From the NCBI RefSeq assembly GCF_030730945.1, contig NZ_JAVAMS010000001.1, positions 1,178,001 through 1,242,000 of the forward strand: DNA of 64,000 bases. Direction: 5' to 3'. The notes below the pieces were generated by a model that saw only the letters and a list, made by a program, of their open reading frames with translations, was not told where the DNA came from and did not search any database. The DNA is from Aurantiacibacter poecillastricola. Lineage in GTDB: Bacteria; Pseudomonadota; Alphaproteobacteria; Sphingomonadales; Sphingomonadaceae. Each line of letters starts with the position of its first letter. Positions within the stretch are counted from its first letter, which is position 1. Position numbers and translations under genes: made by a program. This document shows positions 7,146 through 15,747 of this stretch, one piece after another.

Positions 7146-10100
7146 CCCTTGGCATTTCGGGCCGGATTACCCGGGCGACTATCAATTCGCCGTTGACGCC
7201 GCTGCTGCTGCTCGCATCGATCATGGTGGGTCTCATCGCCACGCTCACCATTGCGCGCGAGGAGGAACCGCAGATCAGCGTGCCGATGGTCGATATCGAG
7301 GTCGCAGCGCCCGGCCTTGCCGCCAGCGACGTGGTCGAACTGGTTGCCAAGCCGCTCGAGACGGTGGTCCGGAGCGTGGACGGGGTGGAGCATGTCTACA
7401 CCCAGGCCGAGGACAATGGCGCGATGGTAACGGCGCGCTTCCTCGTCGGATCGGACCCGGAGGATGCGGCAATCCGCATCGAGGAGAAGATCGGCGCGAA
7501 CATCAATCGCATCCCGGTGGGCATCCCGGAGCCGCTGGTGACGGTGCGCGGAATCAACGATGTTCCCATCGTGGTGCTCACCCTTTCCCCTCGCGCCGAT
7601 GCCGGAGGCCAGTGGACGGGGCAGACGCTCCACGAGCTGGCAGGGCGCTTGCGGACAGAGATCGCCAAGGTCGATGATGTCGGCCTCACCTTCATAACGG
7701 GCGGGCAGCAGCAGGCCATTCGCGTCTCCCCGGATCCTGCAAAGCTGGAGCTCTACCAGGTTCCGCTGGGCGCGGTGATCGATGCGACGGCGCAGGCCAA
7801 CCGCGCCTTCCCGGTGGGCCGTGTGCGAGAGAATGGGCGATCGGCAAACGTGATTGCCGGACAGACGCTCGCCAGCGCCGAGGAGGTGGGCGCCATCCAG
7901 GTCCGCTCCATCTCGGGTGCACCGGTATTCCTGCGCGATGTCGCAGCGGTGGAGGAAGCGCCAACGGACAGGCAATCGCGGGCCTGGCGCTGGGCACGAA
8001 CGGAAACCGGCGGCGAGGGTGAAGGCGATTGGTTCATGGCGCCCGCCGTCAGCCTCGCTATTGCCAAGCGTGCCGGCGCCAACGCCGTCGACGTGTCCGA
8101 CGCGGTGGTGGAACGGGTCCGGGCGCTGGAGGGAGAGCTGATACCTGAGGCGGTGGAAGTCAATGTCACCCGCAATTACGGGGAGACTGCAGACGAGAAG
8201 GCGAACGAGCTCCTTTTCCACCTCGCCCTCGCCACCATCTCCATCGTCGTGCTGATCGGCCTCGCCATCGGCTGGCGCGAGGCGGGGGTGACAGCCATCG
8301 TCATTCCCTCCACGATCATGCTCACCATGTTCGCCAGTAATGTCATGGGTTTCACCATCAACCGCGTGAGCCTGTTCGCGCTGATCTTCTCCATCGGTAT
8401 CCTGGTGGACGATGCCATCGTGATGATCGAGAACATTGCTCGTCACTGGGCCATGCCGGACCATCGCACGCGTGTGGAAGGAGCCATCGAGGCGGTGGCC
8501 GAGGTGGGCAATCCCACTATTATCGCAACACTCACTGTGGTGGCCGCACTGCTCCCCATGTTGTTCGTTTCAGGCCTTATGGGGCCTTACATGGCCCCGA
8601 TCCCGATCAACGCCTCTGCCGCGATGGTGTTCAGCTTCTTCGTCGCGGTGATCATCGCGCCGTGGCTGATGGTCCGCTTCGCGCGCCAAAGTGTGGAGAA
8701 CGGCGGTTCTCACGAAGATGCGCATGGCGGGAGGCTGGGCGCGCTCTACGGGAAGGTCGCGGGGCGCGTGATCGCCGACAGGAAGTCTGCGTTGCGCTTC
8801 CTCGTCGCGGTAGGTGCGGCAACCTTGCTTGCCTGTTCGATGTTCTACTTCAAGGCCGTCACGGTGAAGTTGCTTCCCTTCGACAACAAGTCCGAGGTGC
8901 AACTGGTCGTCGACATGCCGGAAGGCACTAGCATGGAAGACACCTCGCGCGCACTGGAACGGGCCGCCGCCGTCGCCCGGCGAGTTCCGGAAGTGGAAGC
9001 GATGGAGGCCTATGTCGGCACCTCCGCGCCGTTCAATTTCAACGGCTTGGTGCGTCACTATTTCCTGCGCGATCGCCCCTGGATGGGAGACCTTATGATA
9101 ACGCTGACCGCGAAGGGCGAACGTTCGCGGTCCAGCCACGAGATCGCGGTCGATCTGCGCGAGCGCCTCGGCACGCTGGAATTGCCTGGCGATGGCTCGA
9201 TCAAGGTGGTGGAAACGCCGCCGGGTCCGCCGGTGCTATCGACCCTGCTGGCCGAGATCTACGGCCCGGACGAGGAGACCCGCCTGGTGGCGGCCGCCGA
9301 GATCCAGCGACTGTTCGAGCAGGTGCCCTTCATCGTCGATGTCGACAACTCCTATGGCGAGCCGGTTCCTACCCTTCGCCTCGTACCCGACCGGGCGAAG
9401 CTCGACTATTACGGCCTTTCCGAACGCGAGCTGTTCGACAGCATCGGGGCGCTGCTTGGCGAACAGGTGGTCGGCTACGCCCCGCAGGGCATGGGCCGCG
9501 ATCCGCTGCCGATCGCCATCGCGCTCGACCAGTCGCAGCGCCGCTGGAGCGAGGCGCTGGCCGCGACACCGGTCGCTACGGCAAGCAGCGCAGGAGAGCC
9601 GCAGCTCATCCGGCTGGGCGAAGTGGTGGATGCCGAGATGACCCAAGGCGGGCAGTCGATCTTTCGCCGGGATGGACGCGGGGTGACCATGGTGCAAGCG
9701 GAACTCGCAGGTCGCTACGAGGCACCCATTTACGGGATGCTCGCCGTCCACGAGGCGATCGATGCACACGACTGGGCAGGTGCCGGTCTCGCCCGCCCCG
9801 AAATCTCGCTCTACGGCCAGCCGGAGAACGAGCAGGTGTCCACGCTGCTGTGGGACGGCGAATGGGAGATTACCTGGGTGACGTTCCGCGATATGGGCGG
9901 GGCCTTCATGGTCGCATTGCTGGGGATCTACGTGCTGGTTGTTGGGCAGTTCGGTAATTTCAGGATTCCGCTGGTGATCCTGACTCCGATCCCGCTCACG
10001 CTGGTGGGGATCGTGATCGGGCACATGCTGTTCGGTGCTCCCTTCACCGCCACCTCGATGATCGGGTTCATCGCGCTTGCCGGTATCATCGTGCGCAACT

Positions 10101-10393
10101 CCATCCTGCTGGTGGATTTCATCGGCCATGCGCGGAGCGACGACAAGAGCCTGCGCGATACCCTGCTGGAGGCAGGCATGATCCGCTTCAAGCCGATCGT
10201 GCTGACAGCAGCGGCAGCGATGATCGGCGCCGCAGTAATCCTGACGGATCCGATTTTCCAGGGCCTTGCGATCTCGCTCCTGTTCGGGCTTGCCAGTTCC
10301 ACGATGCTGACGGTGCTCGTGATCCCGGCAATCTACATCGTGCTGCGCGACGATGGCCGTCCTGCCACGATCGTGGCAGAAAGGCGGGCATGA
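7142..10393 (+). CDS. RND-family efflux pump (AcrB-like permease)
   Basis: A 1083-residue proton-driven inner-membrane pump with the two-fold repeat of RND permeases: one TM helix at the N-terminus, a large periplasmic domain, six TM helices around residues 340-540, and the same again in the C-terminal half. TM4 holds GILVDDAIVMIENIA with the Asp pair used in proton relay. The N-terminus lacks the usual HAE-1 opening and reads REEEPQISVPMVDIEVAAPG, so it belongs to a less-studied RND branch. It overlaps the adaptor and trxC genes by 4 bases each, so all three are translationally coupled. The substrate is unknown; context suggests a persulfide-, polysulfide- or thiol-linked compound. That is inference. 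Confidence 0.92.
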   Translation: MTLGISGRITRATINSPLTPLLLLASIMVGLIATLTIAREEEPQISVPMVDIEVAAPGLAASDVVELVAKPLETVVRSVDGVEHVYTQAEDNGAMVTARFLVGSDPEDAAIRIEEKIGANINRIPVGIPEPLVTVRGINDVPIVVLTLSPRADAGGQWTGQTLHELAGRLRTEIAKVDDVGLTFITGGQQQAIRVSPDPAKLELYQVPLGAVIDATAQANRAFPVGRVRENGRSANVIAGQTLASAEEVGAIQVRSISGAPVFLRDVAAVEEAPTDRQSRAWRWARTETGGEGEGDWFMAPAVSLAIAKRAGANAVDVSDAVVERVRALEGELIPEAVEVNVTRNYGETADEKANELLFHLALATISIVVLIGLAIGWREAGVTAIVIPSTIMLTMFASNVMGFTINRVSLFALIFSIGILVDDAIVMIENIARHWAMPDHRTRVEGAIEAVAEVGNPTIIATLTVVAALLPMLFVSGLMGPYMAPIPINASAAMVFSFFVAVIIAPWLMVRFARQSVENGGSHEDAHGGRLGALYGKVAGRVIADRKSALRFLVAVGAATLLACSMFYFKAVTVKLLPFDNKSEVQLVVDMPEGTSMEDTSRALERAAAVARRVPEVEAMEAYVGTSAPFNFNGLVRHYFLRDRPWMGDLMITLTAKGERSRSSHEIAVDLRERLGTLELPGDGSIKVVETPPGPPVLSTLLAEIYGPDEETRLVAAAEIQRLFEQVPFIVDVDNSYGEPVPTLRLVPDRAKLDYYGLSERELFDSIGALLGEQVVGYAPQGMGRDPLPIAIALDQSQRRWSEALAATPVATASSAGEPQLIRLGEVVDAEMTQGGQSIFRRDGRGVTMVQAELAGRYEAPIYGMLAVHEAIDAHDWAGAGLARPEISLYGQPENEQVSTLLWDGEWEITWVTFRDMGGAFMVALLGIYVLVVGQFGNFRIPLVILTPIPLTLVGIVIGHMLFGAPFTATSMIGFIALAGIIVRNSILLVDFIGHARSDDKSLRDTLLEAGMIRFKPIVLTAAAAMIGAAVILTDPIFQGLAISLLFGLASSTMLTVLVIPAIYIVLRDDGRPATIVAERRA

Positions 10394-10824
10394 GCAAGAG
10401 CATGCATCTCGTCTGCCCCTCCTGCGGGGCTATCAATCGCGTTCCGACAGAGCGGCTCGGGGAAGGGCCGGTCTGCGGCAAGTGCCGGCAGCCGCTGATG
10501 CCGGGAGAGCCGGTGGAAATCGGCGCGGCGCAGCTTGCCCGGGCTATCGCCAGGAGCGACGTGCCAATGGTGGTGGATTTCTGGGCGCCGTGGTGCGGCC
10601 CATGTCGCACGATGGCTCCGGAGTTCGCCCGGGCTGCCGCGCAGATGAAGGGGCGCGCGCTGTTTCTCAAATGCAATACCGAGGAGCACCCCCAGGCTGG
10701 ACGGGCCCACCAGGTGCAGTCGATCCCCCTGCTCTGTCTGTTCGCGGGCGGTCGCGAGGTCGATCGGCTGATGGGTGCGCGACCCGCAAGCGCGATTACC
10801 GGCTGGGTGACGTCGCACCTCTGA
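10390..10824 (+). CDS. trxC: thioredoxin-2 (TrxC) with N-terminal zinc ribbon
   Basis: A disulfide and persulfide reductase. The 144-residue protein has a zinc ribbon (Cys9, Cys12, Cys29, Cys32) followed by a thioredoxin fold with the active site WCGPC (Cys69, Cys72) and the cis-proline region QSIPLLCLF. The last is an unusual variant of QSIPTLLLF and carries an extra Cys. It is the last gene of the rhodanese-adaptor-RND operon and overlaps the pump by 4 bases. Thioredoxin can release sulfide from protein persulfides and recycle the 1-Cys peroxiredoxin encoded nearby. It ends 12 bases from the convergent arsR gene. Confidence 0.93.
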   Translation: MSKSMHLVCPSCGAINRVPTERLGEGPVCGKCRQPLMPGEPVEIGAAQLARAIARSDVPMVVDFWAPWCGPCRTMAPEFARAAAQMKGRALFLKCNTEEHPQAGRAHQVQSIPLLCLFAGGREVDRLMGARPASAITGWVTSHL

Positions 10825-10836
10825 CCTCTGGCCGGC

Positions 10837-11214
10837 CTATCGCGTAATCCTCGCAAAGCGTGCAGCGCCGCCCGCTTCGGGTCGCGCGGGGTCCGGCTTA
10901 GTAGGCGCGGCAGGGCCATCGTCAGTGGTCCCTGCAAGCGTATCGAGCATGTCGGCCACGTCGCTCATCCGCTCCTGATTGACGCTGTAAAGGACTTGCT
11001 TGCCGTCGCGCTGCGTGTTCACCAGGCTGGCCTTGCGCAGGATTGCGAGTTGCTGGGAGAGGCGGGGCTGGGTGATGCCGGTCATCTCCTCGATATCGCT
11101 GACGGCGCGCTGCGTCCCCTTGATCGCGCAAAGGATCTGGAGGCGCGTGGCATGGGCCAGCGCATAGAGGATCTCTGCATTGGTGTCGTAATCGCGGTCG
11201 GGCAGGCCATCCAT
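10837..11214 (-). CDS. ArsR-family repressor, BigR/SqrR-like, with only one of the two sensor cysteines
   Basis: A winged-helix DNA-binding repressor of 125 residues. The fold is clear: LAHATRLQILC (19-29), recognition helix TGITQPRLSQQLAILRKASLV (45-65), and wing QRDGKQVLYSV. It resembles BigR/SqrR regulators, which sense sulfane sulfur by a tetrasulfide bridge between two cysteines about 66 residues apart (41 and 107 in SqrR). Cys29 matches the first. The expected partner near residue 95 is Gly, and there is no other Cys in the protein. A Pro/Ala-rich tail (102-125) is added. The gene starts 2 bases after the peroxiredoxin stop, forming a prx-arsR operon. It is the obvious local regulator of the island, but its sensing chemistry must differ from the standard model. 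Confidence 0.85.
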   Translation of the reverse strand: MDGLPDRDYDTNAEILYALAHATRLQILCAIKGTQRAVSDIEEMTGITQPRLSQQLAILRKASLVNTQRDGKQVLYSVNQERMSDVADMLDTLAGTTDDGPAAPTKPDPARPEAGGAARFARITR

Positions 11215-11215
11215 G

Positions 11216-11854
11216 TCAGTTCTTGTCCTTCACCGGGGTGTAGAACCAATCGGTCGGGTTCTTGCCCGCAAACGTATCGGCCGCGGTTTCGGCGGGGATT
11301 TTCAGCATCTGGTCTCCCGGCTGCCAGTTCGCGGGCGTGTAGACCTTGCCGCCGCGCACCTTCTGCAGGGCCTTCAGCAGCCGCAGGAGTTCGGGAATGG
11401 ATCGGCCGACCGTTACCGGATAGGTCTGCGAGGCGAGGAGAACGCCGTCGGGATCGATGAAGTAGGTGGTGCGGATCGTTGCCGCATCGGATGCCTCCGG
11501 ACCGATCATGCCATAGGCGCGGGCGATCTCCATTGTGGGATCCTCGACAATGGGAAATTCGATCCTGGTGCCCGTCATGTCGTAGATCATGCGGATCCAG
11601 GCGAGGTGGGAATAGAGGCTGTCGATCGATACCGCCACCAGCGCGCAATCCAGCGCCTCGAACTCATCGCTCGCCTTCGCCAGCGCCACGAACTCGCTGG
11701 TGCACACCGGGGTGAAATCCGCCGGGTGCGAGAACAGCATGATCCAGCGACCGCGATAATCGGCAAGGTCGAACGGGCCGGTTGTACTGCGTGCCGTGAA
11801 AACGGGAACGGTCTGGCCGATCCGCAAGGGCGCATCTTCAGTTGTGTGGTTCAC
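11216..11854 (-). CDS. 1-Cys peroxiredoxin (Prx6 type)
   Basis: A thiol peroxidase that reduces peroxides, and in this context possibly persulfides. Numbering from the GTG at 11854, the protein has 212 residues, the usual Prx6 length. The catalytic block is HPADFTPVCTSEF with peroxidatic Cys51. The C-terminal Prx extension PANWQPGDQMLKIP is typical of Prx6/AhpC-like 1-Cys enzymes. I preferred the GTG at 11854, behind a GGATGG ribosome site, to a longer GTG start at 11890. It is the first gene of the prx-arsR operon and is divergent from the DUF442 gene. The AT-rich promoter region lies between them. Confidence 0.88.
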   Translation of the reverse strand: MNHTTEDAPLRIGQTVPVFTARSTTGPFDLADYRGRWIMLFSHPADFTPVCTSEFVALAKASDEFEALDCALVAVSIDSLYSHLAWIRMIYDMTGTRIEFPIVEDPTMEIARAYGMIGPEASDAATIRTTYFIDPDGVLLASQTYPVTVGRSIPELLRLLKALQKVRGGKVYTPANWQPGDQMLKIPAETAADTFAGKNPTDWFYTPVKDKN

Positions 11855-11898
11855 GTAAATCCATCCAGTCAAAGGAAACACTTGGCACACTAGCGACC

Positions 11899-11929
11899 TT
11901 GACTCAATACAGTTACAAACTTATTTGTT
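11899..11929 (+). promoter_or_regulatory. promoter and inverted repeat in the prx/DUF442 divergent region
   Basis: TTGACT (11899-11904) and TATTTG (11922-11927) have a 17-base spacer, the third example of the island's TTGAC-N17-TAT pattern. An inverted repeat ACAAA-CTTA-TTTGT lies over the -10 box (11916-11929), where a repressor would block polymerase. The surrounding 60 bases are AT-rich. The likely regulator is the ArsR protein encoded just downstream of prx. The link is inferred. Confidence 0.5.
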
Positions 11930-12002
11930 CCATTAAAGTGTTAAAGCGTTCGGATCCGTGGTCGTGTAACTGGGGCTGATCCGATGCAGGTGGAGAAAGT
12001 AG

Positions 12003-12413
12003 ATGCAACCCAAGGCGTTGTGCGAGAAAATGGGCGTTGGCCCACAGCTCGAGCCTGAGCAGATGACGGAACTCGCGAAGGCGGGGTACAAGGCAGTGAT
12101 CAACTGCCGCCCCGACAATGAGGAGCCGGGCCAGCCCACTTCTCAGCAACTGGAAGAGGCTGCGAGGGCGGCAGGCCTTGCTTATGCCCATGTACCGGTC
12201 GTGCCCGGCCAGATGGGCGACGAGCAGGTAACACGGTTCAACGCGGCGCTTTCCGAACTGCCGCAACCGGTCTTCGGCTTCTGCAAGAGCGGCATGCGCG
12301 CAAGTTCTCTATGGGCAGTCTGCCGCGCATCCGATCTGGGTGCTGACGAGGTGATCGAACGCGCGGGTGGTGCCGGATATGATCTCAGCGCGCTGAAATC
12401 GCGTCTCGGTTAG
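12003..12413 (+). CDS. DUF442 / TIGR01244-family sulfur transferase-like protein
   Basis: A 136-residue protein-tyrosine-phosphatase-fold domain that in many bacteria is fused to the Blh dioxygenase or encoded beside it. Visible features are QLEPEQMTELAKAGYKAVIN, RPDNEEPGQPT, and the phosphatase-like loop FCKSGMRAS with Cys94 and Arg99, a CX4R variant. Family members are thought to move sulfane sulfur rather than hydrolyse phosphate. The ATG at 12003 has GGAGAAAG upstream. It is followed 24 bases later by a SulP transporter, probably in the same transcript. The partner dioxygenase is 9 kb away at 1945. Confidence 0.87.
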   Translation: MQPKALCEKMGVGPQLEPEQMTELAKAGYKAVINCRPDNEEPGQPTSQQLEEAARAAGLAYAHVPVVPGQMGDEQVTRFNAALSELPQPVFGFCKSGMRASSLWAVCRASDLGADEVIERAGGAGYDLSALKSRLG

Positions 12414-12437
12414 CAATAGGCTCGCCCGGGAAATCCG

Positions 12438-14210
12438 ATGGCAGCATCTACTTCGATCCTGGCGCGCTATTTCCCGATCCTGGAGTGGAGAAGGGCCTAT
12501 GATGGCGAGGCCCTGAGCAGCGACATGGTGGCGGCAGTGATCGTCACCATCATGCTGATCCCGCAAAGCCTCGCCTATGCGCTGCTGGCAGGCCTGCCGC
12601 CTGTGATGGGCCTTTATGCCTCGATCCTGCCGCTCGTCGCCTATGCCGTGTTCGGCACCAGCCGCACGCTAGCCGTGGGGCCTGTCGCGGTCGTCTCGCT
12701 GATGACGGCGAGCGCGGCGGGCGCGGTGGCGGCGCATGGGACGGCGGAATACCTCGAGGCGGCGATCACGCTGGCCGCGCTTTCGGGAGTAATGCTGTTC
12801 GCCCTCGGCGTGCTGCGCATGGGCTTTCTTGCAAACCTGCTCTCGCACCCCGTTATCAGCGGCTTCATCACCGCGAGCGGTATCCTGATCGCCACCAGCC
12901 AGCTGCGTCATATATTGGGTGTGCAAGCGGGGGGCGATACGTGGCCTGCCATGCTCGGCTCGCTATTCGCCGCGCTGGACCAGGTGAGCCCGGCGACACT
13001 GGCGGTGGGCGTTCCGGCGGTCATTTTCCTGTTCTGGGTGCGCAAGGGGCTGAAGCCGCTGCTCGTGCGGCTGGGTTTGAAACCTCGGGCAGCGGATATC
13101 GCGGCGAAGGCCGGGCCGGTCGCGGCGGTGGCGGTGAGCATCCTTGCCGTGATCGCTTTCGATCTTGCGGCAAGGGGCGTGAATATCACCGGCGAAATTC
13201 CCTCCGGCCTGCCGCCTTTCGCCATGCCCAGCACCGAGCCTTCGCTGATCCGGCAATTGCTCGTGCCTGCCCTGCTGATCTCGATCATCGGCTTCGTGGA
13301 GAGCGTCAGCGTCGCGCAGACGCTGGCCGCCAAGCGGCGACAGCGCATCTCGCCAGACCAGGAGCTGATCGGCCTTGGCGCGTCCAACATCGCCAGCGCC
13401 TTTTCAGGCGGCTACCCGGTGACGGGCGGCTTCGCCCGCTCGGTGGTGAATTTCGATGCCGGTGCGCAGACGCCGGCCGCCGGGGCCTTTACCGCCATTG
13501 GGATCGCGCTCGCCTCGCTGTTCCTCACGCCGCTGCTGTTTGCGCTCCCCATCGCGGTGCTGGCGGCGACCATCATCGTCGCCGTGCTGGCGCTGGTGGA
13601 CCTGAAGACGCCGCGGCAATTGTGGACCTACTCGCGGGCCGATTTCGCCGCCCATGTCGCCACCATCGCCATCACCCTGCTGGCGGGCGTGGAGATGGGC
13701 GTGATCGCGGGCGTTTCTGTCGGCCTGCTGCTCTATCTCTGGCGCGCCAGCCGGCCGCATGCCGCGATTGTGGGCCGCGTGCCCGAGACCGAGCATTTCC
13801 GCAATGTCGAGCGGCACAAGGTCTTCACCGTGCCGTATGTCCTCTCCATTCGCATCGACGAGAGCCTCACTTTCCTCAACGCCCGCTGGCTGGAGGAATA
13901 CGTGCTGGAGGAAGTCGCCGAGCGGCCCAGGCTGCGCCACGTTATCCTGATGGCGAGCGCGGTGAACGAGATCGACGCCTCGGGCCTCGAGAGCCTCGAG
14001 GCGATCAACCACCGCATGGTGGATGCAGGGATCAGGCTGCACCTCTCCGAAGTGAAAGGGCCGGTGATGGACCGGTTGCAGCGCACGCATTTCATCGAGG
14101 AGCTGAATGGCCGCGTCTACCTCTCGCAGGCCCGCGCCTTTGCCGATGCCCTGCGCGACAATGGCGAGGGCGATGGCGCGGCGGACGATCTCGCCCGTGG
14201 CATGATCTGA
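12438..14210 (+). CDS. SulP-family anion transporter with STAS domain
   Basis: A membrane carrier of 590 residues. The N-terminal part has about ten to twelve hydrophobic helices with the SulP signature in LIPQSLAYALLAGLPPVMGL. A cytoplasmic STAS domain (about 455-570) carries the LMASAVNEIDASGLESLE core. SulP proteins carry sulfate, bicarbonate or other anions. Following the DUF442 gene, it could move the sulfite or sulfate end-products of sulfide oxidation. No YeeE/YedE transporter, the usual partner in BigR-type operons, is present. A second, distinct SulP gene begins at 63737. The 24-base gap to DUF442 suggests co-transcription. Confidence 0.93.
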   Translation: MAASTSILARYFPILEWRRAYDGEALSSDMVAAVIVTIMLIPQSLAYALLAGLPPVMGLYASILPLVAYAVFGTSRTLAVGPVAVVSLMTASAAGAVAAHGTAEYLEAAITLAALSGVMLFALGVLRMGFLANLLSHPVISGFITASGILIATSQLRHILGVQAGGDTWPAMLGSLFAALDQVSPATLAVGVPAVIFLFWVRKGLKPLLVRLGLKPRAADIAAKAGPVAAVAVSILAVIAFDLAARGVNITGEIPSGLPPFAMPSTEPSLIRQLLVPALLISIIGFVESVSVAQTLAAKRRQRISPDQELIGLGASNIASAFSGGYPVTGGFARSVVNFDAGAQTPAAGAFTAIGIALASLFLTPLLFALPIAVLAATIIVAVLALVDLKTPRQLWTYSRADFAAHVATIAITLLAGVEMGVIAGVSVGLLLYLWRASRPHAAIVGRVPETEHFRNVERHKVFTVPYVLSIRIDESLTFLNARWLEEYVLEEVAERPRLRHVILMASAVNEIDASGLESLEAINHRMVDAGIRLHLSEVKGPVMDRLQRTHFIEELNGRVYLSQARAFADALRDNGEGDGAADDLARGMI

Positions 14211-14221
14211 GTTGTTATTTT

Positions 14222-14265
14222 TGCACCTGTTGGTGCGCAATCGCGATTCGTTGCAACAGCTGCAA
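14222..14265. promoter_or_regulatory. two inverted repeats upstream of cytochrome bd genes
   Basis: In the 88 bases between the SulP gene and cydA are GCACC-TGTT-GGTGC (14223-14236) and TTGCA-ACAGC-TGCAA (14251-14265). The first could be a weak hairpin ending the previous operon. The second is placed where an operator for the oxidase genes would be expected. It does not match the FNR consensus TTGAT-N4-ATCAA. No convincing -10 box was found. Confidence 0.35.
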
Positions 14266-14298
14266 CACGCTATGGACGCCGCAATGTGCTAGGGACAA

Positions 14299-15747
14299 AT
14301 GATGTTCGACGGTCTAGACGCTCTCCTGCTCGCCCGTATCCAGTTCGCCTTCACGGTGAGCTTCCACTTCTTCTTCCCCGCTTTCACCATCGGGCTCGCC
14401 AGCTATCTCGCGGTGCTTGAGGGGCTGTGGCTGAAAACCGGCAAGCCGCTCTATCTCGACCTGTTCAAGTACTGGGTGAAGATCTTCGCCATCACCTTTG
14501 CCATGGGCGTCGTCTCAGGCATCGTGATGAGCTACCAGTTCGGCACCAACTGGTCGGTGTTTTCCGACATTGCCGGGCCGGTGATCGGGCCGCTGATGGC
14601 CTACGAGGTGCTGACCGCCTTCTTCCTCGAGGCAGGCTTCCTCGGCGTGATGCTGTTCGGGATGAACAAGGTAGGCAGGAAGCTCCATTTCGCCGCCACG
14701 CTGATGGTGGCATTGGGCACGTTCGTCTCGGCCTTCTGGATCCTCTCGGTGAACAGCTGGATGCAGACGCCGGTTGGCTACGAGATCGGCGCGAACGGGC
14801 AATACCTGCCGGGCGAGAGTTGGCTCGCCATCATCTTCAACCCCAGCTTTCCCTACCGCCTCGTCCACACCGTGCTGGCGGCCTATCTCACCACCGCGTT
14901 CGTGGTGGGCGGCGTGGGCGCGTATCATCTGCTGAAGACGCGCGAGAATCTGCATGCGCGCAAGATGTTCTCCATGGCGATGTGGATGGCCGCCATCGTC
15001 GCGCCTATCCAGATCTTTGCAGGCGACATGCATGGCCTCAACACTATGGAGCACCAGCCGCAGAAGGTGATGGCGATGGAGGGGCATTACGAGAGCCACC
15101 CCGATGGCGCGCCGCTCTACCTGTTCGGCATTCCCAATGACGAGGAGCAGCGGCTCGACTACGCGTTGGGCATTCCCAAGCTCTCGAGCCTGATCTTGAA
15201 GCACGACCTCGATGCGCCGGTAGACGGGCTGGACACCATTCCCGACGACGAGCAGCCTCCCGTATTCCTGGTGTTCTGGGCTTTCCGTATCATGATCGCC
15301 ATCGGTCTTGGCATGATGGCCATCGGCATGTGGAGCCTGCTGGCGCGCTGGCGGGGCAAGCTCTACGAGTGGACATGGCTCCACCGCGCCGCGCTGGTGA
15401 TGGGGCCATCGGGCTTTCTCGCCGTGCTGTGCGGCTGGATCACCACCGAGGTGGGCCGCCAGCCTTATGTCATCTACGGAATGCTGCGCACCGCAGATGC
15501 GGCCAGCCCGCTGGAGGCACCCGCCGTCGGCGCGTCGCTGCTGGCTTTCATCCTCGTGTATTTCTCGGTCTTCGGGGCGGGTGTGTGGTACATCCTGCAC
15601 CTGATGCACAAGGCCCCGCATGTGGGCGAGCTTGGCGCCAAGCGCGGCGATACCGGGCCCATCCGCACCGCCGGTTTCACGCCGGGGCCGACGCAGAACC
15701 CGGGCCATGCCGAAACCCTGCCGGGCTCGAAAGAGGAGGTGGACTGA
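14299..15747 (+). CDS. cydA: cytochrome bd ubiquinol oxidase subunit I, cyanide-insensitive (CIO) type
   Basis: A quinol-oxidising, oxygen-reducing subunit that carries haems b558, b595 and d. The 482-residue membrane protein opens with ARIQFAFTVSFHFFFPAFTIG, containing the proximal haem-d/b595 His23. It has the GRQPYVIYGMLRT block near the C-terminus. The Q-loop after GLNTMEHQPQKV is short, as in CioA, compared with about 522 residues in E. coli CydA. CIO-type bd oxidases resist cyanide and sulfide, which fits the neighbouring sulfide genes. The stop codon overlaps the cydB start by one base (TGATG). Confidence 0.94.
   Translation: MMFDGLDALLLARIQFAFTVSFHFFFPAFTIGLASYLAVLEGLWLKTGKPLYLDLFKYWVKIFAITFAMGVVSGIVMSYQFGTNWSVFSDIAGPVIGPLMAYEVLTAFFLEAGFLGVMLFGMNKVGRKLHFAATLMVALGTFVSAFWILSVNSWMQTPVGYEIGANGQYLPGESWLAIIFNPSFPYRLVHTVLAAYLTTAFVVGGVGAYHLLKTRENLHARKMFSMAMWMAAIVAPIQIFAGDMHGLNTMEHQPQKVMAMEGHYESHPDGAPLYLFGIPNDEEQRLDYALGIPKLSSLILKHDLDAPVDGLDTIPDDEQPPVFLVFWAFRIMIAIGLGMMAIGMWSLLARWRGKLYEWTWLHRAALVMGPSGFLAVLCGWITTEVGRQPYVIYGMLRTADAASPLEAPAVGASLLAFILVYFSVFGAGVWYILHLMHKAPHVGELGAKRGDTGPIRTAGFTPGPTQNPGHAETLPGSKEEVD

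Noticed and set aside
6989..8464. A 491-residue minus-strand open frame inside the first RND gene
   Set aside because: Same reason: antisense to a recognised pump gene, no family features.
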